Below, one piece after another: positions 12,522 through 24,989 of a stretch of DNA of 64,000 nt (its first letter is position 1; every line of letters starts with the position of its first letter). The translations under genes and the position numbers were made by a program. This DNA comes from Sepiola atlantica (Eukaryota; Mollusca; Cephalopoda; Sepiida; Sepiolidae), in NCBI GenBank assembly GCA_963556195.1, contig CAUVYP010001198.1, positions 496,001 to 560,000 of the forward strand, written 5' to 3'. Under the pieces are notes generated by a model. It had not been told where the DNA came from. It saw nothing but the letters and a program-made list of their open reading frames with translations, and did no database searches.

Positions 12522-14009
12522 TTAGCGCGTTTTAAAGTTGATATCGCTTTTGTTAATAACTTCCACATTTATTCGAATTGTGCCACGAAACTTTGCAGAC
12601 AGTCGCGGAGACATATTGTCTACTGAAGTACTAAGTTTCAGAAGTGCAGCTCTTGTACTGCCGGAGATATGTCGATACAAACTGAATACGCAAAACATCA
12701 ACAAAATTTAGCGCGTTTTAAAGTTGATATCGCTTTTGTTAATAACTTCCACATTTATTCGAATTGTGCCACGAAACTTTGCAGACAGTCGCAGAGAACT
12801 GTTTTCTACTGAAGTACCAAGTTTCAGAAGTGCAGCTTTTGTACTGCCGGAGATATATCGATACAAACTGAATACGCAAAACATCAACAAAATTTAGCGC
12901 GTTTTAAAGTTGATATCGCTTTTGTTAATAACTTCCACATTTATTTGAATTGTACTACGAAACTTTGCAGACAGTCGCATTAAGGCCTGTTCTACTAAAA
13001 TACCAAGTTTCAGAAGTGCAGCTCTTGTACTGCCGGAGATATGTCGATACAAACTGAATACGCAAAACATCAACAAAATTTAGCGCGTTTTAAAGTTGAT
13101 ATCGCTTTTGTTAATAACTTCCACATTTATTCGAATTGTGCCACGAAACTTTGCAGACCGTCGCGGAGACATGTTTTCTACTGAAGTACCAAGTTTCAGA
13201 AGTGCAGCTTTTGTACTGCCGGAGATATGTCGATACAAACTGAATACGCAAAACATGAACAAAATTTAGCGCGTTTTAAAGTTGATATCGCTTTTGTTAA
13301 TAACTTCCACATTTATTCGAATTGTACCACGAAACTTTGCCGACAGTCGCGGATAGGCCTTTTCTACTGAAGTACCAAATTTCAGAGGTGCAGCTCTTGT
13401 ACTGCCGGAGATATGTCGATACAAACTGAATACGCAAAACATCAACAAAATTTAGCGCGTTTTAAAGTTGATATCGCTTTTGTTAATAACTTCCACATTT
13501 ATTCGAATTCTGCCACGAAACTTTGCAGACAGTCGCGGAGACATGTTTTCAACTGAAGTACCAAGTTTCAGAAGTGCAGCTCTTGTACTGCCGGAGATAT
13601 GTCGATACAAACTGAATACGCAAAACATCAACAAAATTTAGCGCGTTTTAAAGTTGATATCGCTTTTGTTAATTACTTCCACATTTATTCGAATTGTGCC
13701 ACGATACTTTGCAGACAGTCGCGGAGACATGTTTTCTACTGAAGTACTAAGTTCCAGAAGTGCAGCTTTTGTACTGCCGGAGATATGTCGATACAAACTG
13801 AATACGCAAAACATCAACAAAATAAAGCGCGTTTTAAAGTTGATATCGCTTTTGTTAATAACTTCAATATTTATTCGAATTGTGCCACGAAACTTTGCAG
13901 ACAGTCGCGGAGACTGATTTTCTACTGAAGTACCAAGTTTCAGAAGTGCAGCTCTTGTACTGCCGGAGATATGTCGATACAAACTGCATACGCAAAACAT
14001 CAACAACAT
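12522..14009. repeat. Core HOR copy 3c, core only
   Basis: Eight monomers with no tail. The fourth unit (13080) is recombinant-looking: it keeps 'gaccgtcgc' of the 'gtactg' subfamily but carries an 'acatgttttc' box. Confidence 0.8.
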
Positions 14010-16056
14010 TTAGCGCGTTTTAAAGTTGATATCGCTTTTGTTAATAACTTCCACATTTATTCGAATTGTGCCACGAAACTTTGCAGACAGTCGCGGAGAC
14101 ATATTGTCTACTGAAGTACCAAGTTTCAGAAGTGCAGCTCTTCTACTTCCGGAGATATGTCGATACAAACTAAATACGCAAAACATCAACAAAATTTAGC
14201 GCGTTTTAAAGTTGATATCGCTTTTGTTAATAACTTCCACATTTATTCGAATTGTGCCACGAAACTTTGCAGACAGTCGCAGAGAACTGTTTTCTACTGA
14301 AGTACCAAGTTTCAGAAGTGCAGCTTTTGTACTGCCGGAGATATATCGATACAAACTGAATACGCAAAACATCAACAAAATTTAGCGCGTTTTAAAGTTG
14401 ATATCGCTTTTGTTAATAACTTCAACATTTATTTGAATTGTACTACGAAACTTTGCAGACAGTCGCATTAAGGCCTTTTCTACTAAAGTACTAAGTTTCA
14501 GAAGTGCAGCTCTTGTACTGCCGGAGATGTGTCGATACAAACTGAATACGCAAAACATCAACAAAATTTAGCGCGTTTTAAAGTTGATATCGCTTTTGTT
14601 AATAACTTCCACATTTATTCGAATTGTGCCACGAAACTTTGCAGACCGTCGCGGAGTACTGTTTTCTACTGAAGTACCAAGTTTCAGAAGGGCAGCTTTT
14701 GTACTGCCGGAGATATGTCGATACAAACTGAATACGCAAAACATGAACAAAATTTAGCGCGTTTTAAAGTTGATATCGCTTTTGTTAATAACTTCAACAT
14801 TTATTCGAATTGTACCACGAAACTTTGCCGACAGTCGCGGATAGGCCTTTTCTACTGAAGTACCAAATTTCAGATGTGCAGCTCTTGTACTGCCGGAGAT
14901 ATGTCGATACAAACTGAATACGCAAAACATCAACAAAATTTAGCGCGTTTTAAAGTTGATATCGCTTTTGTTAATAACTTCCACATTTATTCGAATTCTG
15001 CCACGAAACTTTGCAGACAGTCGCGGAGACATGTTTTCAACTGAAGTACCAAGTTTCAGAAGTGCAGCTCTTGTACTGCCGGAGATATGTCGATACAAAC
15101 TGAATACGCAAAACATCAACAAAATTTAGCGCGTTTTAAAGTTGAGATCGCTTTTGTTAATTACTTCCACATTTATTCGAATTGTGCCACGATACTTTGC
15201 AGACAGTCGCGGAGACATGTTTTCTACTGAAGTACTAAGTTCCAGAAGTGCAGCTTTTGTACTGCCGGAGATATGTCGATACAAACTGAATACGCAAAAC
15301 ATCAACAAAATTAAGCGCGTTTTAAAGTTGATATCGCTTTTGTTAATAACTTCAATATTTATTCGAATTGTGCCACGAAACTTTGCAGACAGTCGCGGAG
15401 ACTGATTTTCTACTGAAGTACCAAGTTTCAGAAGTGCAGCTCTTGTACTGCCGGAGATATGTCGATACAAACTGAATACGCAAAACATCAACAACATTTA
15501 GCGCGTTTTAAAGTTGATATCGCTTTTGTTAATAACTTCCACATTTATTCGAATTGTACCACGAAACTTTGCAGACAGTCGCGGATAAGCCTCTTCTACT
15601 GAAGTACCAAGTTTCAGAAGTGCAGCTCTTGTACTGCCGGAGATATGTCGATACAAACTGAATACGCAAAACATCAAGAAAATTGAGCGCGTTTTAAAGT
15701 TGATATCGCTTTTGTTAATAACTTCCACATTTATTCGAATTGTGCCACGAAACTTTGCAGACAGTCGCGGAGACATGTTTTCTACTAAAGTACCAAGTGT
15801 CTAGAAGTGCAGCTCTTGTACTGCCAGAGATATGTCGATACAAACTGAATACGCTAAACATCAACAAAATAAAGCGCGTTTTAAAGTTGATATCGCTTTT
15901 GTTAATAACTTCCACATTTATTCGAATTGTACCACGAAACTTTGCAGACAGTCGCGGAAAGGACTCTTCAACGGAAGTACCCAGTTTCAGAAGTGCAGCT
16001 CTTGTACTGCCGGAGATATGTCGATACAAACTGAATACGCAAAACATCAACAAAAT
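14010..16056. repeat. Core HOR copy 3d, 11 monomers (2,047 bp)
   Basis: Eight core units plus three tail units; the extra base comes from the 187-bp unit at 15684 (TCTAGA at 15800-15805). From about 14568 it appears nearly identical to the following copy, sharing rare bases such as 'gaagggcag' near 14688, 'cagatgtgc' near 14871, 'gttgagatcgc' near 15142 and 'agtgtctag' near 15797. Confidence 0.85.
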
Positions 16057-18103
16057 TTAGCGCGTTTTAAAGTTGATATCGCTTTTGTTAATAACTTCCA
16101 CATTTATTCGAATTGTGCCACAAAACTTTGCAGACAGTCGCGGAGACATATTGTCTACTGAAGTACCAAGTTTCAGAAGTGCAGCTCTTGTACTGCCGGA
16201 GATATGTCGATACAAACTGAATACGCAAAACATCAACAAAATTTAGCGCGTTTTAAAGTTGATATCGCTTTTGTTAATAACTTCCACATTTATTCGAATT
16301 GTGCCACGAAACTTTGCAGACAGTCGCAGAGAACTGTTTTCTACTGAAGTACCAAGTTTCAGAAGTGCAGCTTTTGTACTGCCGGAGATATATCGATACA
16401 AACTGAATACGCAAAACATCAACAAAATTTAGCGCGTTTTAAAGTTGATATCGCTTTTGTTAATAACCTCCACATTTATTTGAATTGTACTACGAAACTT
16501 TGCAGACAGTCGCATTAAGGCCTTTTCTACTAAAGTACCAAGTTTCAGAAGTGCAGCTCTTGTACTGCCGGAGATATGTCGATACAAACTGAATACGCAA
16601 AACATCAACAAAATTTAGCGCGTTTTAAAGTTGATATCGCTTTTGTTAATAACTTCCACATTTATTCGAATTGTGCCACGAAACTTTGCAGACCGTCGCG
16701 GAGTACTGTTTTCTACTGAAGTACCAAGTTTCAGAAGGGCAGCTTTTGTACTGCCGGAGATATGTCGATACAAACTGAATACGCAAAACATGAACAAAAT
16801 TTAGCGCGTTTTAAAGTTGATATCGCTTTTGTTAATAACTTCAACATTTATTCGAATTGTACCACGAAACTTTGCCGACAGTCGCGGATAGGCCTTTTCT
16901 ACTGAAGTACCAAATTTCAGATGTGCAGCTCTTGTACTGCCGGAGATATGTCGATACAAACTGAATACGCAAAACATCAACAAAATTTAGCGCGTTTTAA
17001 AGTTGATATCGCTTTTGTTAATAACTTCCACATTTATTCGAATTCTGCCACGAAACTTTGCAGACAGTCGCGGAGACATGTTTTCAACTGAAGTACCAAG
17101 TTTCAGAAGTGCAGCTCTTGTACTGCCGGAGATATGTCGATACAAACTGAATACGCAAAACATCAACAAAATTTAGCGCGTTTTAAAGTTGAGATCGCTT
17201 TTGTTAATTACTTCCACATTTATTCGAATTGTGCCACGATACTTTGCAGACAGTCGCGGAGACATGTTTTCTACTGAAGTACTAAGTTCCAGAAGTGCAG
17301 CTTTTGTACTGCCGGAGATATGTCGATACAAACTGAATACGCAAAACATCAACAAAATTAAGCGCGTTTTAAAGTTGATATCGCTTTTGTTAATAACTTC
17401 AATATTTATTCGAATTGTGCCACGAAACTTTGCAGACAGTCGCGGAGACTGATTTTCTACTGAAGTACCAAGTTTCAGAAGTGCAGCTCTTGTACTGCCG
17501 GAGATATGTCGATACAAACTGAATACGCAAAACATCAACAACATTTAGCGCGTTTTAAAGTTGATATCGCTTTTGTTAATAACTTCCACATTTATTCGAA
17601 TTGTACCACGAAACTTTGCAGACAGTCGCGGATAAGCCTCTTCTACTGAAGTACCAAGTTTCAGAAGTGCAGCTCTTGTACTGCCGGAGATATGTCGATA
17701 CAAACTGAATACGCAAAACATCAAGAAAATTGAGCGCGTTTTAAAGTTGATATCGCTTTTGTTAATAACTTCCACATTTATTCGAATTGTGCCACGAAAC
17801 TTTGCAGACAGTCGCGGAGACATGTTTTCTACTAAAGTACCAAGTGTCTAGAAGTGCAGCTCTTGTACTGCCAGAGATATGTCGATACAAACTGAATACG
17901 CTAAACATCAACAAAATAAAGCGCGTTTTAAAGTTGATATCGCTTTTGTTAATAACTTCCACATTTATTCGAATTGTACCACGAAACTTTGCAGACAGTC
18001 GCGGAAAGGACTCTTCAACGGAAGTACCCAGTTTCAGAAGTGCAGCTCTTGTACTGCCGGAGATATGTCGATACAAACTGAATACGCAAAACATCAACAA
18101 AAT
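16057..18103. repeat. Core HOR copy 3e, 11 monomers (2,047 bp)
   Basis: Tandem duplicate of the preceding copy. The high-identity stretch runs from about 14568 to 18661 in the two copies together; the private changes 'gccacaaaac' and 'aataacctccac' occur here and again in the 18104 copy, which dates those changes within the series. Confidence 0.85.
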
Positions 18104-19592
18104 TTAGCGCGTTTTAAAGTTGATATCGCTTTTGTTAATAACTTCCACATTTATTCGAATTGTGCCACAAAACTTTGCAGACAGTCGCGGAGACATATTG
18201 TCTACTGAAGTACCAAGTTTCAGAAGTGCAGCTCTTGTACTGCCGGAGATATGTCGATACAAACTGAATACGCAAAACATCAACAAAATTTAGCGCGTTT
18301 TAAAGTTGATATCGCTTTTGTTAATAACTTCCACATTTATTCGAATTGTGCCACGAAACTTTGCAGACAGTCGCAGAGAACTTTTTTCTACTGAAGTACC
18401 AAGTTTCAGAAGTGCAGCTTTTGTACTGCCGGAGATATATCGATACAAACTGAATACGCAAAACATCAACAAAATTTAGCGCGTTTTAAAGTTGATATCG
18501 CTTTTGTTAATAACCTCCACATTTATTTGAATTGTACTACGAAACTTTGCAGACAGTCGCATTAAGGCCTTTTCTACTAAAGTACCAAGTTTCAGAAGTG
18601 CAGCTCTTGTACTGCCGGAGATATGTCGATACAAACTGAATACGCAAAACATCAACAAAATTTAGCGCGTTTTAAAGTTGATATCGCTTTTGTTAATAAC
18701 TTCCACATTTATTCGAATTGTGCCACGAAACTTTGCAGACCGTCGCGGAGTACTGTTTTCTACTGAAGTACCAAGTTTCAGAAGTGCAGCTTTTGTACTG
18801 CCGGAGATATGTCGATACAAACTGAATACGCAAAACATGAACAAAATTTAGCGCGTTTTAAAGTTGATATCGATTTTGTTAATAACTTCCACATTTATTC
18901 GAATTGTACCACGAAACTTTGCCGACAGTCGCGGATAGGCCTTTTCTACTGAAGTACCAAATTTCAGAGGTGCAGCTCTTGTACTGCCGGAGATATGTCG
19001 ATACAAACTGAATACGCAAAACATCAACAAAATTTAGCGCGTTTTAAAGTTGATATCGCTTTTGTTAATAACTTCCACATTTATTCGAATTCTGCCACGA
19101 AACTTTGCAGACAGTCGCGGAGACATGTTTTCAACTGAAGTACCAAGTTTCAGAAGTGCAGCTCTTGTACTGCCGGAGATATGTCGATACAAACTGAATA
19201 CGCAAAACATCAACAAAATTTAGCGCGTTTTAAAGTTGATATCGCTTTTGTTAATAACTTCCACATTTATTCGAATTGTACCACGAAACTTTGCAGACAG
19301 TCGCGAATAGGCCTTTTCCACTGAAGTACCAAGTTTCAGAAGTGCAGCTCTTGTACTGCCGGAGATATGTCGATACAAACTGAATACGCAAAACATCAAC
19401 AAAATTTAGCGCGTTTTAAAGTTGATATCGCTTTTGTTAATAACTTCCACATTTATTCGAATTGTGCCACGAAACTTTGCAGACAGTCACGGGGACATGT
19501 TTTCTACTGAAGTACCAAGTTTCTAGAAGTGCAGCTCTTGTACTGCCAGAGATATGTCGATACAAACTGAATACGCAAAACATGAACACAAT
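18104..19592. repeat. Core HOR copy 3f, transition unit
   Basis: Six core monomers (18104 to 19034), then two units (19220, 19406) that belong to the order of the next domain. The 187-bp unit at 19406 carries TCTAGA at 19522-19527. This is the last place in the window where the 'attaaggcc' (class C) monomer occurs (18476). Confidence 0.75.
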
Positions 19593-21453
19593 TTAGCGCG
19601 TTTTAAAGTTGATATCGCTTTTGTTAATAACTTCCACATTTATTCGAATTGTACCACGAAACTTTGCAGACAGTCGCGGAAAGGCCTCTTCAACGGAAGT
19701 ACAAAGGTTCAGAAGTGCAGCTCTTGTACTGCCGGAGATATGTCGATACAAACTGAATACGCAAATCATCAACAAAATTTAGCGCGTTTTAAAGTTGATA
19801 TCGCTTTTGTTAATAACTTCCACATTTATTCGAATTGTGCCACGAAACTTTGCAGACAGTCGCGGAGAACTGTTTTCTACTGAAGTACCAAGTTTCAGAA
19901 GTGCAGCTCTTGTACTGCCGGAGATATGTCGATACAAACTGAATACGCAAAACATCAACAAAATTTAGCGCGTTTTAAAGTTGATATCGCTTTTGTTAAT
20001 AACTTCAACATTTATTCGAATTGTGCAACGAAACTTTGCAGACAGTCGCGGAGACATGTTTTCTACTGAAGTACCAAGTTCCCAAAGTGCAGCTTTTGTA
20101 CTGCCGGAGATATGTCGATACAAACTGAATACGCAAAACATGAACAAAATTTAGCGCGTTTTAAAGTTGATATCGCTTTTGTTAATAACTTCCACATTTA
20201 TTCGAATTGTGCCACGAAACTTTGCAGACAGTCGCGATGACATGTTTTCTACTGAAGTACCAAGTTTCAGAAGTGCAGCTCTTGTACTGCCGGAGATATG
20301 TCGATAAAAACTGAATACGCAAAACATGAACAAAATTTAGCTCGTTTTAAAGTTAATATCGCTTTTGTTAATAACTTCCACATTTATTCGAATTGCGCCA
20401 CGAAACTTTGCAGACAGTCGCGGAGACATATTGTCTTCTGAAGTACCAAGTTTCAGAAGTGCAGCTCTTGTACTGCCGGAGATATGTCGATACAAACTGA
20501 ATACGCAAAACATCAACAAAATTTAGCGCGTTTTAAAGTTGATATCGCTTTTGTTAATAACTTCCACATTTATTCGAATTGTGCCACGAAACTCTGCAGA
20601 CAGTCGCGGAGAACTGTTTTGTACTGAAGTACCAAGTTTCAGAAGTGCGGCTTTTGTACTGCCGGAGATATGTCGATACAAACTGAATACGCAAAACATC
20701 AACAAAATTTAGCGCGTTTTAAAGTTGATATCGCTTTTGTTAATAACTTCCACATTTATTCGAATTATACCACGAAACTTTGCAGACAGTCGCGGATAGG
20801 CCTTTTATACTGAAGTACCAAGTTTCAGAAGTGCAGCTCTTGTACTGCCGGAGATATGTCGATACAAACTGAATACGCAAAACATCAACAAAATTTAGCG
20901 CGTTTTAAAGTTGATATCGCTTTTGTTAATAACTTCCACATTTATTCGAATTCTGCCACGAAACTTTGCAGACAGTCGCGGAGACATGTTTTCAACTGAA
21001 GTACCAAGTTTCAGAAGTGCAGCTCTTGTACTGCCGGAGATATGTCGATACAAACTGAATACGCAAAACATCAACAAAATTTAGCGCGTTTTAAAGTTGA
21101 TATCGCTTTTGTTAATAACTTCCACATTTATTCGAATTGTATCACGAAACTTTGCAGACAGTCGCGAACAGGCCTTTTCCACTGAAGTACCAAGTTTCAG
21201 AAGTGCAGCTCTTGTACTGCCGGAGATATGTCGATACAAACTGAATACGCAAAACATCAACAAAATTTAGCGCGTTTTAAAGTTGATATCGCTTTTGTTA
21301 ATAACTTCCACATTTATTCGAATTGTGCCACGAAACTTTGCAGACAGTCACGGAGACATGTTTTCTACTGAAGTACCAAGTTTCTAGAAGTGCAGCTCTT
21401 GTACTGCCAGAGATATGTCGATACAAACTGAATACGCAAAACATGAACACAAT
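19593..21453. repeat. 10-mer half-unit 4a
   Basis: Units start at 19593, 19779, 19965, 20151, 20337, 20523, 20709, 20895, 21081 and 21267 (187 bp). It includes both the 'ggagaactg' unit and the separate 'acatg' unit with 'ttcaacatt' and 'gtgcaacg'. Confidence 0.85.
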
Positions 21454-23128
21454 TTAGCGCGTTTTAAAGTTGATATCGCTTTTGTTAATAACTTCCACAT
21501 TTATTCGAATTGTACCACGAAACTTTGCAGACAGTCGCGGAAAGGCCTCTTCAACGGAAGTACAAAGGTTCAGTAGTGCAGCTCTTGTACTGCCGGAGAT
21601 ATGTCGATACAAACTGAATACGCAAATCATCAACAAAATTTAGCGCGTTTTAAAGTTGATATCGCTTTTGTTAATAACTTCCACATTTATTCGAATTGTG
21701 CAACGAAACTTTGCAGACAGTCGCGGAGAACTGTTTTCTACTGAAGTACCAAGTTTCAGAAGTGCAGCTCTTGTACTGCCGGAGATATGTCGATACAAAC
21801 TGAATACGCAAAACATGAACAAAATTTAGCGCGTTTTAAAGTTGATATCGCTTTTGTTAATAACTTCCACATTTATTCGAATTGTGCCACGAAACTTTGC
21901 AGACAGTCGCGATGACATGTTTTCTACTGAAGTACCAAGTTTCAGAAGTGCAGCTCTTGTACTGCCGGAGATATGTCGATAAAAACTGAATACGCAAAAC
22001 ATGAACAAAATTTAGCTCGTTTTAAAGTTAATATCGCTTTTGTTTATAACTTCCACATTTATTCGAATTGTGCCACGAAACTTTGCAGACAGTCGCGGAG
22101 ACATATTGTCTTCTGAAGTACCAAGTTTCAGAAGTGCAGCTCTTGTACTGCCGGAGATATGTCGATACAAACTGAATACGCAAAACATCAACAAAATTTA
22201 GCGCGTTTTAAAGTTGATATCGCTTTTGTTAATAACTTCCACATTTATTCGAATTGTGCCACGAAACTCTGCAGACAGTCGCGGAGAACTGTTTTGTACT
22301 GAAGTACCAAGTTTCAGAAGTGCAGCTTTTGTACTGCCGGAGATATGTCGATACAAACTGAATACGCAAAACATCAACAAAATTTAGCGCGTTTTAAAGT
22401 TGATATCGCTTTTGTTAATAACTTCCACATTTATTCGAATTATACCACGAAACTTTGCAGACAGTCGCGGATAGGCCTTTTATACTGAAGTACCAAGTTT
22501 CAGAAGTGCAGCTCTTGTACTGCCGGAGATATGTCGATAAAAACTGAATACGCAAAACATCAACAAAATTTAGCGCGTTTTAAAGTTGATATCGCTTTTG
22601 TTAATAACTTCCACATTTATTCGAATTCTGCCACGAAACTTTGCAGACAGTCGCGGAGACATGTTTTCAACTGAAGTACCAAGTTTCAGAAGTGAAGCTC
22701 TTGTACTTCCGGAGATATGTCGATACAAACTGAATACGCAAAACATCAACAAAATTTAGCGCGTTTTAAAGTTGATATCGCTTTTGTTAATAACTTCCAC
22801 ATTTATTCGAATTGTACCACGAAACTTTGCAGACAGTCGCGAATAGGCCTTTTCCACTGAAGTACCAAGTTTCAGAAGTGCAGCTCTTGTACTGCCGGAG
22901 ATATGTCGATACAAACTGAATACGCAAAACATCAACAAAATTTAGCGCGTTTTAAAGTTGATATCGCTTTTGTTAATAACTTCCACATTTATTCGAATTG
23001 TGCCACGAAACTTTGCAGACAGTCACGGAGACATGTTTTCTACTGAAGTACCAAGTTTCTAGAAGTGCAGCTCTTGTACTGCCAGAGATATGTCGATACA
23101 AACTGAATACGCAAAACATGAACACAAT
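21454..23128. repeat. 9-mer half-unit 4b
   Basis: Same order as the 10-mer but units two and three are replaced by one composite monomer (21640). Variants such as 'gtgaagctcttgtacttcc' near 22693 mark this half and recur in the 9-mer at 24990. Confidence 0.85.
21640..21825. repeat. Composite monomer replacing two units of the 10-mer
   Basis: Compared with 19779 and 19965 it carries 'ttccacatt' (19779), 'gtgcaacg' (19965), 'ggagaactg' and 'cagaagtgcagctcttg' (19779), and 'catgaac' (19965). A single crossover would give one switch; this pattern needs an additional conversion patch. The copy at 25176 is the same, so it predates amplification of the dimeric HOR. Confidence 0.7.
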
Positions 23129-24989
23129 TTAGCGCGTTTTAAAGTTGATATCGCTTTTGTTAATAACTTCCACATTTATTCGAATTGTACCACGAAACTT
23201 TGCAGACAGTCGCGGAAAGGCCTCTTTCACGGAAGTACAAAGGTTCAGAAGTGCAGCTCTTGTACTGCTGGAGATATGTCGATACAAACTGAATACGACA
23301 ATCATCAACAAAATTAAGCGCGTTTTAAAGTTGATATCGCTTTTGTTAATAACTTCCACATTTATTCGAATTGTGCCACGAAACTTTGCAGACAGTCGCG
23401 GAGAACTGTTTTCTACTGAAGTACCAAGTTTCAGAAGTGCAGCTCTTGTACTGCCGGAGATATGTCGATACAAACTGAATACGCAAAACATCAACAAAAT
23501 TTAGCGCGTTTTAAAGTTGATACTGCTTTTGTTAATAACTTCAACATTTATTCGAATTGTGCAACGAAACTTTGCAGACAGTCGCGGAGACATGTTTTCT
23601 ACTGAAGTACCAAGTTCCAGAAGTGCAGCTTTTGTACTGCCGGAGATATGTCGATACAAACTGAATACGCAAAACATCAACAAAATTTAGCGCGTTTTAA
23701 AGTTGATATCGCTTTTGTTAATAACTTCCACATTTATTCGAATTGTGCCACGAAACTTTGCAGACAGTCGCGATGACATGTTTTCTACTGAAGTACCAAG
23801 TTTCAGAAGTGCAGCTCTTGTACTGCCGGAGATATGTCGATAAAAACTGAATACGCAAAACATGAACAAAATTTAGCTCGTTTTAAAGTTAATATCGCTT
23901 TTGTTAATAACTTCCACATTTATTCGAATTGTGCCACGAAACTTTGCAGACAGTCGCGGAGACATATTGTCTTCTGAAGTACCAAGTTTCAGAAGTGCAG
24001 CTCTTGTACTGCCGGAGATATGTCGATACAAACTGAATACGCAAAATATCAACAAAATTTAGCGCGTTTTAAAGTTGATATCGCTTTTGTTAATAACTTC
24101 CACATTTATTCGAATTGTGCAACGAAACTCTGCAGACAGTCGCGGAGAACTGTTTTGTACTGAAGTACCAAGTTTCAGAAGTGCAGCTTTTGTACTGCCG
24201 GAGATATGTCGATACAAACTGAATACGCAAAACATCAACAAAATTTAGCTCGTTTTAAAGTTGATATCGCTTTTGTTAATAACTTCCACATTTATTCGAA
24301 TTATACCACGAAACTTTGCAGACAGTCGCGGATAGGCCTTTTATACTGAAGTACCAAGTTTCAGAAGTGCAGCTCTTGTACTGCCGGAGATATGTCGATA
24401 CAAACTGAATACGCAAAACATCAACAAAATTTAGCGCGTTTTAAAGTTGATATCGCTTTTGTTAATAACTTCCACATTTATTCGAATTCTGCCACGAAAC
24501 TTTGCAGACAGTCGCGGAGACATGTTTTCAACTGAAGTACCAAGTTTCAGAAGTGCAGCTCTTGTACTGCCGGAGATATGTCGATACAAACTGAATACGC
24601 AAAACATCAACAAAATTTAGCGCGTTTTAAAGTTGATATCGCTTTTGTTAATAACTTCCACATTTATTCGAATTGTATCACGAAACTTTGCAGACAGTCG
24701 CGAACAGGCCTTTTCCACTGAAGTACCAAGTTTCAGAAGTGCAGCTCTTGTACTGCCGGAGATATGTCGATACAAACTGAATACGCAAAACATCAACAAA
24801 ATTTAGCGCGTTTTAAAGTTGATATCGCTTTTGTTAATAACTTCCACATTTATTCGAATTGTGCCACGAAACTTTGCAGACAGTCACGGAGACATGTTTT
24901 CTACTGAAGTACCAAGTTTCTAGAAGTGCAGCTCTTGTACTGCCAGAGATATGTCGATACAAACTGAATACGCAAAACATGAACACAAT
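23129..24989. repeat. 10-mer half-unit 4c
   Basis: Counterpart of the 10-mer at 19593, offset 3,536 bp. Private changes include 'gttgatactgc' near 23515 and 'taagcgcg' at the second unit. Confidence 0.85.

Larger units (their letters stand above)
8801..19592. repeat. Domain 3: 8-monomer core HOR with variable tail
   Basis: The core order is 'acatattgtc', 'agagaactg', 'attaaggcc', 'gtactg' with 'gaccgtcgc', 'ggataggcc' with 'tttgccgac', EcoRI type, 'cgatacttt' type, 'taagcgcg' type. Copies start at 8801 (7 units, 'agagaactg' missing), 10103 (13 units, core plus 5), 12522 (8 units, core only), 14010 (11 units), 16057 (11 units) and 18104 (6 core units grading into the next domain). The copies therefore differ mainly by gain or loss of whole monomers, as unequal exchange would produce. 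Confidence 0.85.
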
